DNA of 64,000 bases from Treponema sp. (lineage in GTDB: Bacteria; Spirochaetota; Spirochaetia; Treponematales; Treponemataceae), in NCBI GenBank assembly GCA_017548565.1, contig JAFYZU010000022.1, positions 94,915 to 158,914 on the forward strand, in the 5' to 3' direction. The position numbers and the translations under genes were made by a program. Shown here in pieces: positions 18,073 through 27,714 of the stretch (positions are counted from its first letter, which is position 1; each line of letters begins with the position of its first letter). The notes under the pieces are model-generated. The model worked only from the letters and a program-made list of their open reading frames with translations. It ran no database searches and was not told where the DNA came from.

Positions 18073-19439
18073 TTACTACCAGCTGCAGAAAGTATTTTTT
18101 CAAGATTTGACTTATCGATTAACTCTACAGGTCGGTTTTCGGCAAAACGTCTTGCTCCGTTTGAAAAGCCTGAACTTGAGAAAATATATCCCTTTACGCT
18201 GTTCAGTGTTTTCATTGTATCAAGAGATTCATGAATTACGATTTCTTCAAGAGGCTCAGGTTCTCTGTAAAATCTGATGAAAATAACCTGTTTTCGTACA
18301 GACATCCAGGATTCGCTGTTTCTTTCTACTGCCTGAATCTGACATCCCCATTTTTTCTGCTCAATGTTCATTATCTGGAATTTCATGCCTTTTTCAGTTG
18401 CATTCTTACATACAAGAGTAAATTCTTCGTTGCTGCAGGTAAGGTAATCCTTAAGATAATCATTTGCCTGTAAATCACGGTATTCTGCAAGTTTTGCCGA
18501 AACATCACGGAAGCTTTTGTTCCTTTTGTAGATATGCTCCCAGTGTTCAATTGCCTTGTCAATCTTTCGTATTTTTTCATAACAGGCCGCAATAAAATAA
18601 TGGGCATAAAGTGTTTCAGATTTCAGGTTTTCTTTATCTAAATCTATTGCACGCTGAAAATCAATTATAGCGTTATCATAACGTCCGATCAGCATATAGC
18701 ATGCGCCGTGTTCTATTACCGCTTTTTGTTTAACTTCAGGATCGCGCTGGGCTTTTTCGAAGGATTTTATTGCTGCAGGAATATCCTTTGAATCTTTCTG
18801 GATTTTTCCAAGATAATAGTATGATGAATATGTATCAGGACTTAATTTGAGTGCAATGTCAATTTCCTTTCGTGCTTCGTTGAACTGCTTCATTCTGTAA
18901 AGCATAAGTCCTATTTCTGCATGTGCCTTTGAATGGCGTTTGTCAAGTGCGATTGTTTTCTGCATGAAGCCGAGCGCAATATCATAGCGGTTGTTTTCTT
19001 CGTAGAGATGTCCGCAGTTGTAATAGTTTTCCGGATTTTTCGGTTCAAGTCTTGTAAGAAGGATGTAATTCTTGAGAGCCTCTGCATTCTGATTGTGCTT
19101 CATGAGCATCTGCGTATATTCCTTGCGGAATTCAAGTTCGTTAAGATTTAAGCCGAAAACTGCATTGTCATTAACGAGTTTATATTCCATCAATGCAAGC
19201 TCAGATTTATTATCCTTTGCATAAGATTTACCGAGATAATAATGGGCTTTATAATTTTTGGGATTTTTTGCTATAATCTGTTTGGCAACTTTTATGGCAC
19301 CCTGAGTTTTTCCCTGTTTGAGCATTTTAGGAATAGCTTCAATTTTCTGCGGGGCAATAAATGCTTTTAATATCAGTACTAATAGTGTTACAATGATTAT
19401 TGCGAAGGTACATATTAAAATAATAACGGGAATACTCAT
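18069..19439 (-). CDS. TPR protein with C-terminal Mrr-like domain
   Basis: This 456-residue protein has an N-terminal transmembrane anchor (VIILICTFAIIIVTLLVLIL), about seven TPR repeats over residues 35-320 and a C-terminal domain of roughly 110 residues. That domain resembles Mrr-type restriction endonucleases (PD-(D/E)xK fold): GYIFSSSGFSNGARRFAEN followed by RPVELIDKSNLEKIL matches the family's C-terminal signature. The position expected to give the catalytic QAK reads QVIFIRFYREPE, so nuclease activity is probably lost. It is first in the three-gene unit and has a GAGG Shine-Dalgarno. Confidence 0.72.
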   Translation of the reverse strand: MSIPVIILICTFAIIIVTLLVLILKAFIAPQKIEAIPKMLKQGKTQGAIKVAKQIIAKNPKNYKAHYYLGKSYAKDNKSELALMEYKLVNDNAVFGLNLNELEFRKEYTQMLMKHNQNAEALKNYILLTRLEPKNPENYYNCGHLYEENNRYDIALGFMQKTIALDKRHSKAHAEIGLMLYRMKQFNEARKEIDIALKLSPDTYSSYYYLGKIQKDSKDIPAAIKSFEKAQRDPEVKQKAVIEHGACYMLIGRYDNAIIDFQRAIDLDKENLKSETLYAHYFIAACYEKIRKIDKAIEHWEHIYKRNKSFRDVSAKLAEYRDLQANDYLKDYLTCSNEEFTLVCKNATEKGMKFQIMNIEQKKWGCQIQAVERNSESWMSVRKQVIFIRFYREPEPLEEIVIHESLDTMKTLNSVKGYIFSSSGFSNGARRFAENRPVELIDKSNLEKILSAAGSK

Positions 19440-19480
19440 AGATAAACCTCAATTCCGTCGTGAATTTTTTAATAAAATTT

Positions 19481-19509
19481 TTGAAACGGATTTAAAAATA
19501 GATTATTAT
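19481..19509 (+). promoter_or_regulatory. Promoter of the 19.5-kb TPR gene
   Basis: TTGAAA (19481-19486), a 17-bp spacer and TATTAT (19504-19509), about 35 bp before the start codon. Confidence 0.65.
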
Positions 19510-19544
19510 ATTATTGGAAGTATGTCAAATAGGAGGAAATGATA

Positions 19545-20369
19545 ATGAAAAAAGCATTTGTTTTAGGCATTACATTATTTTTTACCATCGTAACTTTCCT
19601 TGGAGCAGAAACACAGGGCGATAAGCTTTTTAAACAGAATAAGCCTCGTGAAGCAATTGCACAGCTCGAAAAAGAAATTGCTTCGGGTAAAGCATCCGCA
19701 GACGGTTACAATTATCTTGGACTGGCATATTTTCAGACAGGTGATTTTAAGAATTCTGTAGCGGCTTTTGCAAAGGGACTTAAAGTTTCTGGAACCAATA
19801 AAAAAATCCTTTCTTTTAATCAGGGAAATTCCTATTATGCAATGGGGGATTATATAAGTGCTGCAAATGCATATTCCCTTACGATTTCAGCAGATCCTTT
19901 TTATACACAGGCACTTTTAAATAGAGCCAATTCCTATCTTATGGCTAAAAAATATGATGAATGTATTGAAGATTATGAAAAATATCTTGTTTTAGAACCG
20001 AATGATCCTCAGCGTCCGCAGATTGAAGAAATTCTTGCACTTTTACGAAAACAGAAAAAACGTCTTGCAGAAGAAGCAGAACGCAAGGCTCAGGAAGAAG
20101 CAAAGCGCGCAGAGGAAGAAAGAAAATTCCAGGAAGAGCTTGCACGTCAGGAAAGGGAAGAAAGGGAACGTCTGGAACGCGAACGACAGGAACAGCTTAA
20201 GCGGGAGGAAGAAAAACGCCTTGAAGAAGAAAGACGTCTTGCAGAAGAAGCAGAAAGACGCAGACAGCTTATGGAAGATGTTGCAAATTCTCTTAACAGC
20301 GATTCAGAAAACATGTCTTCCGGTTCCGGCGATATCATCGATTACGAACAGGAATCAGAACTTGAATAG
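19545..20369 (+). CDS. Exported TPR protein with Glu/Arg-rich coiled coil
   Basis: This 274-residue protein has a signal peptide (MKKAFVLGITLFFTIVTFLG, cleavage near AET), about four TPR units up to residue 155 and a highly charged E/R/A-rich helix of ~80 residues expected to form a coiled coil. It ends in an acidic Ser/Gly tail. It is likely a periplasmic scaffold. The start at 19545 is chosen over the ATG at 19539 because AGGAGG (19531-19536) then stands 8 nt away instead of 2, and the signal peptide begins MKK. Confidence 0.75.
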   Translation: MKKAFVLGITLFFTIVTFLGAETQGDKLFKQNKPREAIAQLEKEIASGKASADGYNYLGLAYFQTGDFKNSVAAFAKGLKVSGTNKKILSFNQGNSYYAMGDYISAANAYSLTISADPFYTQALLNRANSYLMAKKYDECIEDYEKYLVLEPNDPQRPQIEEILALLRKQKKRLAEEAERKAQEEAKRAEEERKFQEELARQEREERERLERERQEQLKREEEKRLEEERRLAEEAERRRQLMEDVANSLNSDSENMSSGSGDIIDYEQESELE

Positions 20370-20459
20370 CATTATTTGTAAAAAAATCTATATGCTTTTT
20401 TTATAATATATAGTATAATTTTATGTCGTTTGATAGTTTATTTTCAGGAAGATTGAAAT

Positions 20460-22874
20460 ATGAAATTTAATTTTAAAAAATTGAATATTTTTAAAAAGAT
20501 TGATTTTAAAAAAATCGATTTTAAAAAAATCGGCAATGCATTGAAAAAGGCTCTTATTGCAGTAAAGAATTTTATTGTTAAAGTTTCAGTCAAAGCCTTT
20601 GAGCTTTTGAAAAAAGGCTGTTCACTCTGCAAAAAAGGGATAATTAATTTAAAGGATTCAATCAAAGCGGCAATTGGTCGTGCAAAGGCAAAAAAAGCGC
20701 TTGCAAAAGAGTATCCTTCGGAAAAGAAAAAGCTTACAGAAAAACAGAAAAAAATCATCGCAATATGTCTGGGGTCTATTGTCGGACTTATTCTTTTATT
20801 GCTTTTACTACTAGGAATAAGAAGCTGTGCTTCCTCTTCAAAAATCAGAAAGGAACAGCAGCGTATTGAACAGCAGCAGAAATTAAAGGAAAACGTAATG
20901 ACTTCTGCGTTGAATTATGCAGAAAAAGGTGAATTTGACCGGGCTCTCGATAAGCTTGATGATTATATTGACAAATATGGTGAAGATCCTGATGTAAGGG
21001 ATTTAATTAATTTTATCATCGATCAGAAAAATGCTGCAAAAGATAACGGCGGCGGTTACGATTTACAGGCACTGCAGAATGCAATGCAGGATTACAGGAA
21101 TTCCATGCAGGCGGCGCTTGACCGTTCAAATCAGCAGGCAGATGACTATAAAAAGCAGCTTGAAGATCTTTTGAAAAATCAGAAAGATAAAAACGGATCT
21201 GGTAATTCAGGAGGTTCAGGAAACGGAAATTCCGGTAATTCAGATTCAAACGGCGGAAGTACATATTATTACAATAATAACAATAATAATTCTTCCGGTA
21301 ATAATGATGCGCTTGATGCAGCAGCAAAGGAAGCAGAAGCAAAACGTAAGGCAGAGGAAGAAGAGCTTGCAAAGAAAAATTCTGCGCTTAAGAAAAAAAT
21401 AGATGCCTTAAATGATGAAATTCAGAAAGGTAAAAATGATCTTAATGCCGGAAATACAAATGGAGGTATAAGTCATTTTAATAAGGCTCTTTCTTTGATT
21501 CCTGAAGAAGCGGGAAAAGATTATTCTGCAGATAAAAAAGCCGAAATGGCAACTGCTTATGTTGATGCTTCAGATAAAAATTCAAATCCTTCAGACAAAA
21601 CAAAGCTTATGAAAGAAGCCGTAAGCATGGCAAATAATGCGCTTACCGATAATCCTTCGCAGGCGGCAGCACATTATGTTCTTGCAAAAGATGCCCTTGC
21701 AAAAAATGATTTGAATAAGGCCCTTTCAGAAATGCAGGCTGCCGTTAAAGGTGCAAAAGCCGATGATCCTAATCTTTATCTGTATTACTACGAATTGGGT
21801 AAAATCCAGTACAGATTGAAAAAATTCAATGAAGCGGCTACTTCGTTTACCAAATCATGTGATCTTAAGAATGATTTTGCACCAAGCCGTTATAATCTTG
21901 GTCTTACACAGAAACAGCTTAAAAATGAAAATGCGGCCCTTGCTGCGTTCAGAAAAACAATTGATATTGAACCGCGTCATGAAAAAGCATTCCTCGAACA
22001 GGGAAGAATTCTTGCAGGAAGAAATGATTTGTCCGGGGCAATCGACGCTTACAGGAGTGTTCTTGCAATCAACAGTGTAAATTCACAGGCTGCAATGGAG
22101 CTTGGATCCGTTTACTATAAAAAACAGGATTATAAGAATGCAGAAGAAATGTACAGGCGTGCAATTACAATGCTTTCAAATGGTGAAGAACTGACATTAA
22201 CAAAATACAACCTTTCATCTGTACTTTTTGATGCAGGAAAGATTTCTGAAGCATTGAAATATGCAAAAGAAGCGTATGATTCAAAGGATCAGGTAAAGAC
22301 AAACAGCGCAAAGGCAAACGTCGTTTACAATTATGCCCTTGTATTAGACAGCAACGGAAGGGCAAGTGAAGCAATTCCTTTGTATAAGGAAGCCCTTACT
22401 TATGATGCAAATCATATGAAGAGTAAGATAAATCTTGCGGTAATGTACATGAATCTTAATCCGCCGGAAACAGATGCTGCCTTGAATCTTCTTCTTCAGG
22501 TATACAAAAAAGAACCTGATAATTTTGAAGTAAATAATAATCTTGGAAGTGCTTACCTGAAAATTGAAGATTACTCAAATGCAATCAGATTCTTCCAGAA
22601 TGCGCTTAAGCTTGATTCAAAGAATAATACAGTCCGTGAAAATCTTGCTAAGGCTTATGCCTCAAACAAGGATTTTTCAAATGCCCAGACAATGTATGAA
22701 CAGGTTCTTAAATATGATAATCAGAACTGGGATGCATATATTGAGCTTGCAAAGGTCTGCATTGCACTTGAAGATAATGAAAGTGCCGATAAATACCTTC
22801 AGTATGTACAGGATAAGAATCCGTCGTACAGAAGAAATGAAGTAAGCAATCTTTTGACAAGAAATGCAAAATAA
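20460..22874 (+). CDS. Large membrane-anchored TPR scaffold protein
   Basis: This is an 804-residue protein. The N-terminus is basic with a repeated FKKIDFKKI motif in an amphipathic helix of cytoplasmic sign. A single transmembrane helix follows near residues 98-120 (IIAICLGSIVGLILLLLLLLGI). A short coiled segment and an Asn/Gly/Ser-rich linker (GSGNSGGSGNGNSGNSD) lead into some ten TPR units from residue 330 to the end, for example NLGSAYLKIEDYSNAIRFFQ. The TPR part would lie in the periplasm. The function is unknown, with no enzymatic domain. The gene ends 3 bp from the convergent mutL gene. Confidence 0.72.
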   Translation: MKFNFKKLNIFKKIDFKKIDFKKIGNALKKALIAVKNFIVKVSVKAFELLKKGCSLCKKGIINLKDSIKAAIGRAKAKKALAKEYPSEKKKLTEKQKKIIAICLGSIVGLILLLLLLLGIRSCASSSKIRKEQQRIEQQQKLKENVMTSALNYAEKGEFDRALDKLDDYIDKYGEDPDVRDLINFIIDQKNAAKDNGGGYDLQALQNAMQDYRNSMQAALDRSNQQADDYKKQLEDLLKNQKDKNGSGNSGGSGNGNSGNSDSNGGSTYYYNNNNNNSSGNNDALDAAAKEAEAKRKAEEEELAKKNSALKKKIDALNDEIQKGKNDLNAGNTNGGISHFNKALSLIPEEAGKDYSADKKAEMATAYVDASDKNSNPSDKTKLMKEAVSMANNALTDNPSQAAAHYVLAKDALAKNDLNKALSEMQAAVKGAKADDPNLYLYYYELGKIQYRLKKFNEAATSFTKSCDLKNDFAPSRYNLGLTQKQLKNENAALAAFRKTIDIEPRHEKAFLEQGRILAGRNDLSGAIDAYRSVLAINSVNSQAAMELGSVYYKKQDYKNAEEMYRRAITMLSNGEELTLTKYNLSSVLFDAGKISEALKYAKEAYDSKDQVKTNSAKANVVYNYALVLDSNGRASEAIPLYKEALTYDANHMKSKINLAVMYMNLNPPETDAALNLLLQVYKKEPDNFEVNNNLGSAYLKIEDYSNAIRFFQNALKLDSKNNTVRENLAKAYASNKDFSNAQTMYEQVLKYDNQNWDAYIELAKVCIALEDNESADKYLQYVQDKNPSYRRNEVSNLLTRNAK

Positions 22875-22877
22875 TTT

Positions 22878-24653
22878 TTAAGTACGCTTTACGAGTTCAA
22901 AAAGGCGTTCTCTCGAAATTACAGTATAAACCGGGCGGCCATGGGGGCAGTGAGGATCTTCCAGCTTGAAGGCTTCTTCTACTAACTTTGCACCCGTTTC
23001 ATTATCAAGAATTCCTCCATCCTTTATTGCCGCCTTACATGCTGTCATTGCCGCAATTGATCTGATTATCTGTTCAACTTCCACCTGTTTTACGAAAAGC
23101 ATAGTCCGTAAATCATATTCCGTTAAAGTCCATCTTTCGGGTACAGATGTTATATGCCATTCCCCATCCCTGATTTTTTCTGTGGTAAAACCAATCTGCG
23201 TAAGACGATCTTTGAGCTTTTCCATCTGATTATCCTGGGATTTTGAATCTGTAAGGATTTTATAAGGAATAAGAAGCTGCTGTTTTGCTCCCTGTGTGCT
23301 CATGATTTTATCAAAAAGAATCCTTTCATGAGCCGCATGCTGATCAAAAAAATAAAGGCAGTTGTTTTTTTCTGCAAGAAGAAATGTTCCAAGACAGCTT
23401 CCGATATATTTTACCGGTGATTGAGAAAATTCATAAGTCTGATGTTCATCTGCAGCAGTATTCTCATTATATGATTTTTGTGCTTCATAGGCTTTCTGTG
23501 CAAGAAAATCAGTATTGTTGTTTTCCGGCTTTGAAAAATACCTTGTCCTGAAATCTGCTTTTGGAAGCGATGAATATCTGTTTGTATAGCTTATATGTTT
23601 TGCGTAAGTCTGCTCCCGTATTTCGTCGGCAGGTTTATCTTCCGTGAAATTCTGTTTTGTGTATTTTAAGAAAAACTGACGTATTGCCGTGCTCAACGCA
23701 TGATGAAGCTCTGAAATATCGTAAAATTTCACTTCTTTTTTGGCAGGATGAATATTAAAATCTACAAGCTTAGGATTTATTTTTATGAAAACTCCTGCAA
23801 AAGGATAAGTTCCGTTCGGGAAAAAGCCCTGTCCACCGTATTCAACTGCCTGTACAAGCGAATATTCCTGAATTTTCCGTCCGTTAACAAATATACAGAT
23901 GTCTTTTTTACTTGTTCTGCTTACTGCCGGTTCACCTATGATAACTTTAAAAGAAAAATCGTTGTTCGAACAATAATCTTCTGAATTAATTTCAAAGAAT
24001 AAATCTTTATTCTGTTCAAGTGAAAAAGCCGAAATGAATCTTTCTTTGAGAGTCTGGTCCGCAGGTAAATTACATTTTGTTTCGCCTTCACTTATAAAGC
24101 GAAAGCCTGTTTCCGGATGTGCAAGTGCTTTTTCAATAAAAGTGTTTCTGCACATTACACCTTCAGAACCGGGTCTTTTTAAAAATTGACGTCTTGCAGG
24201 AAAATTTTCGAATAATCCTTCTGACTGAACAATTGTTCCATGTATTTCAGGTACTTCTTCAAGAATATGATCTTCGGTAATGCTTGCTTTCATTTTCCAG
24301 CAGTCACTTATTACAGTCAATCTTGAAACAGCCGCAATAGATGAAAGCGCTTCTCCGCGGAAACCAAGAGTCGTTAAATTTAACAGATCGTTTTCCGTCT
24401 GGATTTTACTTGTTGCATGAGGTCTTGCACAGTTCTGAAGATCTTCTTTAGTCATTCCGCATCCGTCGTCAATTATGCGGATTTTGTCTATACCGCCGCC
24501 GTTAATTTCAACGGTTATGAAAGACGCGCCTGAATCAATTGAATTGTCAAGAAGCTCCCTTACGATTGCATTCGGACGATCGATTACTTCTCCTGCGGCA
24601 ATTTTTCTTGCTACTTCGGCATTAAGCTGACGGATTGGATTTTTTGAACTCAT
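22878..24653 (-). CDS. mutL: DNA mismatch repair protein MutL (endonuclease type)
   Basis: This 591-residue protein has the GHKL ATPase motifs VRELLDNSIDSGAS, IDDGCGM and TLGFRGEALSSIA. The C-terminal endonuclease region is present: FDQHAAHERILFDK matches DQHA-x2-E-x4-E except that the last Glu is Asp. It also has TACKAAIK and CPHGRPV. This fits a latent nicking MutL rather than the E. coli type. mutS is not in the window. It is the last gene of xseA-xseB-mutL and overlaps xseB by 4 bp, an unusual grouping of repair genes in one operon. Confidence 0.95.
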   Translation of the reverse strand: MSSKNPIRQLNAEVARKIAAGEVIDRPNAIVRELLDNSIDSGASFITVEINGGGIDKIRIIDDGCGMTKEDLQNCARPHATSKIQTENDLLNLTTLGFRGEALSSIAAVSRLTVISDCWKMKASITEDHILEEVPEIHGTIVQSEGLFENFPARRQFLKRPGSEGVMCRNTFIEKALAHPETGFRFISEGETKCNLPADQTLKERFISAFSLEQNKDLFFEINSEDYCSNNDFSFKVIIGEPAVSRTSKKDICIFVNGRKIQEYSLVQAVEYGGQGFFPNGTYPFAGVFIKINPKLVDFNIHPAKKEVKFYDISELHHALSTAIRQFFLKYTKQNFTEDKPADEIREQTYAKHISYTNRYSSLPKADFRTRYFSKPENNNTDFLAQKAYEAQKSYNENTAADEHQTYEFSQSPVKYIGSCLGTFLLAEKNNCLYFFDQHAAHERILFDKIMSTQGAKQQLLIPYKILTDSKSQDNQMEKLKDRLTQIGFTTEKIRDGEWHITSVPERWTLTEYDLRTMLFVKQVEVEQIIRSIAAMTACKAAIKDGGILDNETGAKLVEEAFKLEDPHCPHGRPVYTVISRERLFELVKRT

Positions 24654-24907
24654 TTTCTTGTACCGATTAATTCATTGTCCGCATTAAAGTCATCTAATAC
24701 CGGAGGATTGTCTTTATCGAGCGGAGAAGGTTCTGTCATAAGAATCTGAATTCTTCCTTCGACCTTATTAAGTTCTTCTTCCATTCCTTTAGAAAGCTTT
24801 ATTCCTTCTTCAAAATTTTTCAAGGCTTCTTCAAGAGAAATGTCATCGCGTTTGATGTTCTGTGTAATTTCTTCAAGTTTTTTGAGTTTTTCTTCAAAGT
24901 TATCCAT
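24650..24907 (-). CDS. xseB: Exodeoxyribonuclease VII small subunit
   Basis: This 85-residue protein begins MDNFEEKLKKLEEITQNIKR and has the family pattern SLEEALKNFEEGIKLSK. It is the small helical subunit that assembles on XseA for single-strand DNA degradation. It directly follows xseA with no gap and overlaps mutL. The acidic C-terminal tail after residue 60 is longer than the minimal family. Confidence 0.92.
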   Translation of the reverse strand: MDNFEEKLKKLEEITQNIKRDDISLEEALKNFEEGIKLSKGMEEELNKVEGRIQILMTEPSPLDKDNPPVLDDFNADNELIGTRK

Positions 24908-26134
24908 TTATTTTATTCCTCCGTCGGATTGAATGTCTTTTACTGCAGCGTATATTTTACCCTTTGCAGGTTTTATGATGATATTCTGTTCTTTTGCAAG
25001 TTGATTTGAATCGTGGATAATAGTCCCGTTTTCGTCAGTTACCATTGAATACCCTCGTTCAAGAATTACCTGCGGATTTGCCTGTTCAAGTACAAGCGTG
25101 CAGCTGTTAATCCTGTTTTTCAAATCCCTGATTTTTTCGTTCAGATTGTTTATGAGTGCTTCTTTTGCCAACGAAAATCTGTTCAATAAAGGCTGTTGTA
25201 TTCTTCTGAAACGTATTTCGAGATTTTCTGGATTAAAGCTTCTTACTAAAAGTCTTGCATTTGATACTTTCTGCTTAGTCTGATTTATGATAGTTTTTTT
25301 ATATTCATCTATCTGTGATATAATATCGCTTAAGCATGGAACTGCAATTTCTGCTGCGGCAGATGGAGTAGGGGCGCGGACATCGCTTGCAAAATCAATG
25401 AGCGCCCAGTCAATTTCATGACCGACTGCCGAAATCAAAGGAATTTCAGAAGCATAAGCTGCACGTACGACTTCCTCTTCACTGAATGCAAGTAAATCTT
25501 CAAGAGAACCACCGCCACGGCCTACGATGAGTACATCACACATTTTATAGAAATTGGCAAGCTCTATCATTTTAACGATTGATTGTGCTGCACCATCTCC
25601 CTGAACAAGAGAAGGAAAAAGGATTATGTTTATGCCGGGATTCCTTCTTACTGCAACATTTATTATATCCCTGATTGCTGCACCCGAAGAACTTGTTACG
25701 ACACCAATCGTCTTCGGAAAAAACGGAAGCTTTTTCTTTTTGTTTTCATCAAATAATCCTTCCTGTGCAAGCTTTTGTTTTCTCTGTTCAAGCATCATAA
25801 GGATATTGCCGCTTCCTGTATTTTCAATTGTCTTTACGATTATCTGATAGTTTCCCTGAGGACCATAGACAGATAGTTTTCCTGTTGCTTTGACTTTATC
25901 TCCATCCTTCGGTTTAAAAGTCATGTGCTGTGCATCAAACTTAAAAATTACGGCCTTTATCTGCGCCTTATCATCCTTAAGCGTAAAATAATTGTGTCCG
26001 CTCGGATACGGTCTCCAGTTTGAAATTTCACCTTCGATGCATACCGACGGAAATGTGTTTTCGAGTAAATCGCTTATAAGCTGCGTTATCTGTGTTACTG
26101 TAAAAATCTGTGAGGCAGGAAAAAGTTCACTCAT
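24908..26134 (-). CDS. xseA: Exodeoxyribonuclease VII large subunit
   Basis: This 408-residue protein has an N-terminal OB-fold (CIEGEISNWRPYPSGHNYFT) followed by the catalytic region with TIGVVTSSSGAAIRDIINV, VGRGGGSLEDLLAFS and ISAVGHEIDWALIDFASDVR, all diagnostic of XseA. The coiled-coil C-terminal half is typical. The protein is somewhat shorter than the E. coli subunit. The -10 box stands six bases from the ATG and there is no Shine-Dalgarno, suggesting a leaderless mRNA for the xseA-xseB-mutL operon. Confidence 0.95.
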   Translation of the reverse strand: MSELFPASQIFTVTQITQLISDLLENTFPSVCIEGEISNWRPYPSGHNYFTLKDDKAQIKAVIFKFDAQHMTFKPKDGDKVKATGKLSVYGPQGNYQIIVKTIENTGSGNILMMLEQRKQKLAQEGLFDENKKKKLPFFPKTIGVVTSSSGAAIRDIINVAVRRNPGINIILFPSLVQGDGAAQSIVKMIELANFYKMCDVLIVGRGGGSLEDLLAFSEEEVVRAAYASEIPLISAVGHEIDWALIDFASDVRAPTPSAAAEIAVPCLSDIISQIDEYKKTIINQTKQKVSNARLLVRSFNPENLEIRFRRIQQPLLNRFSLAKEALINNLNEKIRDLKNRINSCTLVLEQANPQVILERGYSMVTDENGTIIHDSNQLAKEQNIIIKPAKGKIYAAVKDIQSDGGIK

Positions 26135-26140
26135 ACAAAT

Positions 26141-26169
26141 ATTTTATTCAAATCTTTTAACTTATTCAA
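26141..26169 (-). promoter_or_regulatory. Promoter of xseA operon, leaderless geometry
   Basis: TTGAAT (26169-26164), a 17-bp spacer and TAAAAT (26146-26141), then six bases to the ATG at 26134. Confidence 0.65.
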
Positions 26170-26190
26170 TGGAATGCCGATAAGAAAGTG

Positions 26191-27714
26191 ATGAAAACTA
26201 TAGTAATTTTAACACGGACTAATTCGCCGTATTCACAGAAAAAGGAATTCGGTTCAAAAAGTGCAGTTGAACTTGTAGAAAACTGGGCATCAAAAGTAAG
26301 TGAAAAAACAGTTTATGTTGAAAAAGGAAGCTGCGTAAGAGACCTTTTGTACAATATGAACGAAGCGTGCAAAAAAGAAAATGCAGATACTGTTATTTTT
26401 TCTTTTGATGATGTTCCGTTCATTGACGAAAAGCTTACGAAATCGCTTTTAGACAGTCATTTTGATTTTAAATCTGAATATACTTATGCCGATGGATATC
26501 CTTATGGTTTTGCTCCAGAAGTCATTGACAGCGGTGCATTGAATATTCTTTGTGAACTTTCACAGACAACTAAAGAAAAAGAAGGAAATGCTCCGGTAAA
26601 CAAAGACTGCATCTTCAGCTTTTTAAAATCAGATATAAATTCTTTTGAAGTAGAGTCTGTACTTGCAGAAGATGATTACAGGCTTTTCCGATATAATTTC
26701 TGCTGCGATAAAAAAGAAAATTTCATCGCATGTAAAAAATTATTTGAGCTTACGGAAGGAAAAAATCTTACGGTAAACGAAAAATGTCTTCTTGCCGTAA
26801 AAAGTACTGATATACTTCAGACAGTTCCGGGATTTTATAATTTCCAGATTGCCTCAAAATGCAGCGGGACTTGTTCATTCTGTCCTTATCCTTCGTGTTA
26901 TAAAAATAAATTTAATGGGGAAGCAAAGGATTCTTCAGATTTAATGAAATATGAAGATTTCTGTAAGGCAGTTGATGAAATATATGAATTGAGTGAAAAT
27001 GCCGTAATTTCACTATCTTTATGGGGCGAATGCTTCTATCATCCGGAGCTTATTAAATTTGTTGAAAAGGTTTTGAGTTATAAATCGCTTTCTGTTTTCA
27101 TCGAGACGGACGGATTGAATGTTAATGAGGAAATCTGTAATTCACTCAAAAAGATTACAGATAAGGCAGAGCCTCGTACTAATGGATATGAAAAAATTTA
27201 TTTTGCAGTTTCGATGGATGCATTTACTGCAGAAACATATTCAAAGCTCCATAATCTTCCACAGGAAATGTTTGAAAAATGCGTAAAATCTGTAAGTCTT
27301 CTGAAAACAGTTACAGATGAAGTTTATCCGCAGTTTGTAAGGATGAATGATAACGAGAATGAGCTTGAAAGCTTTTACCGTTACTGGAATGAACAGTCTA
27401 ATCCGTCCGGCGGAAAGCTCATAATACAGAAATATGATTCTTTTTCAGGTTTATTGCCTGATTATAAGCCTGCTGATTTATCTCCTGTAGAACGAAATGT
27501 CTGCTGGCATTTACGCCGTGATCTTTGTATTCTGAACAACGGGGACAGCCCTCTTTGTAAAGAATTCCTTTTTAATAACATTACAGGAAATGTATTTAAA
27601 GAAGGAATTGAAAAAGTATGGCAGAAAACAAAAGAATCGGTAAAACAGCATCTTGAAAACAATTATTGCAAGGAATGTAAGGTGTGCGATGAATACTATA
27701 CCTATAACTTTTGA
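26191..27714 (+). CDS. Spiro-SPASM radical SAM protein
   Basis: This 507-residue protein matches the spirochaete-restricted spiro-SPASM family. Residues ~1-200 look like a nucleotidyltransferase-type fold (TVIFSFDDVPFIDEKLTKS, YPYGFAPEVI). A radical SAM domain follows with CxxxCxxC in KCSGTCSFCPYPSC near 223-231. The C-terminal SPASM-type cysteines are in CWHLRRDLC, PLCKEF and CKECKVCDEYY and would hold an extra Fe-S cluster. SPASM proteins usually modify peptides or sugars, and the target here is unknown. Start: ATG at 26191 is preferred to GTG at 26188. It heads a four-gene, overlapping sugar-nucleotide cluster. Confidence 0.85.
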   Translation: MKTIVILTRTNSPYSQKKEFGSKSAVELVENWASKVSEKTVYVEKGSCVRDLLYNMNEACKKENADTVIFSFDDVPFIDEKLTKSLLDSHFDFKSEYTYADGYPYGFAPEVIDSGALNILCELSQTTKEKEGNAPVNKDCIFSFLKSDINSFEVESVLAEDDYRLFRYNFCCDKKENFIACKKLFELTEGKNLTVNEKCLLAVKSTDILQTVPGFYNFQIASKCSGTCSFCPYPSCYKNKFNGEAKDSSDLMKYEDFCKAVDEIYELSENAVISLSLWGECFYHPELIKFVEKVLSYKSLSVFIETDGLNVNEEICNSLKKITDKAEPRTNGYEKIYFAVSMDAFTAETYSKLHNLPQEMFEKCVKSVSLLKTVTDEVYPQFVRMNDNENELESFYRYWNEQSNPSGGKLIIQKYDSFSGLLPDYKPADLSPVERNVCWHLRRDLCILNNGDSPLCKEFLFNNITGNVFKEGIEKVWQKTKESVKQHLENNYCKECKVCDEYYTYNF

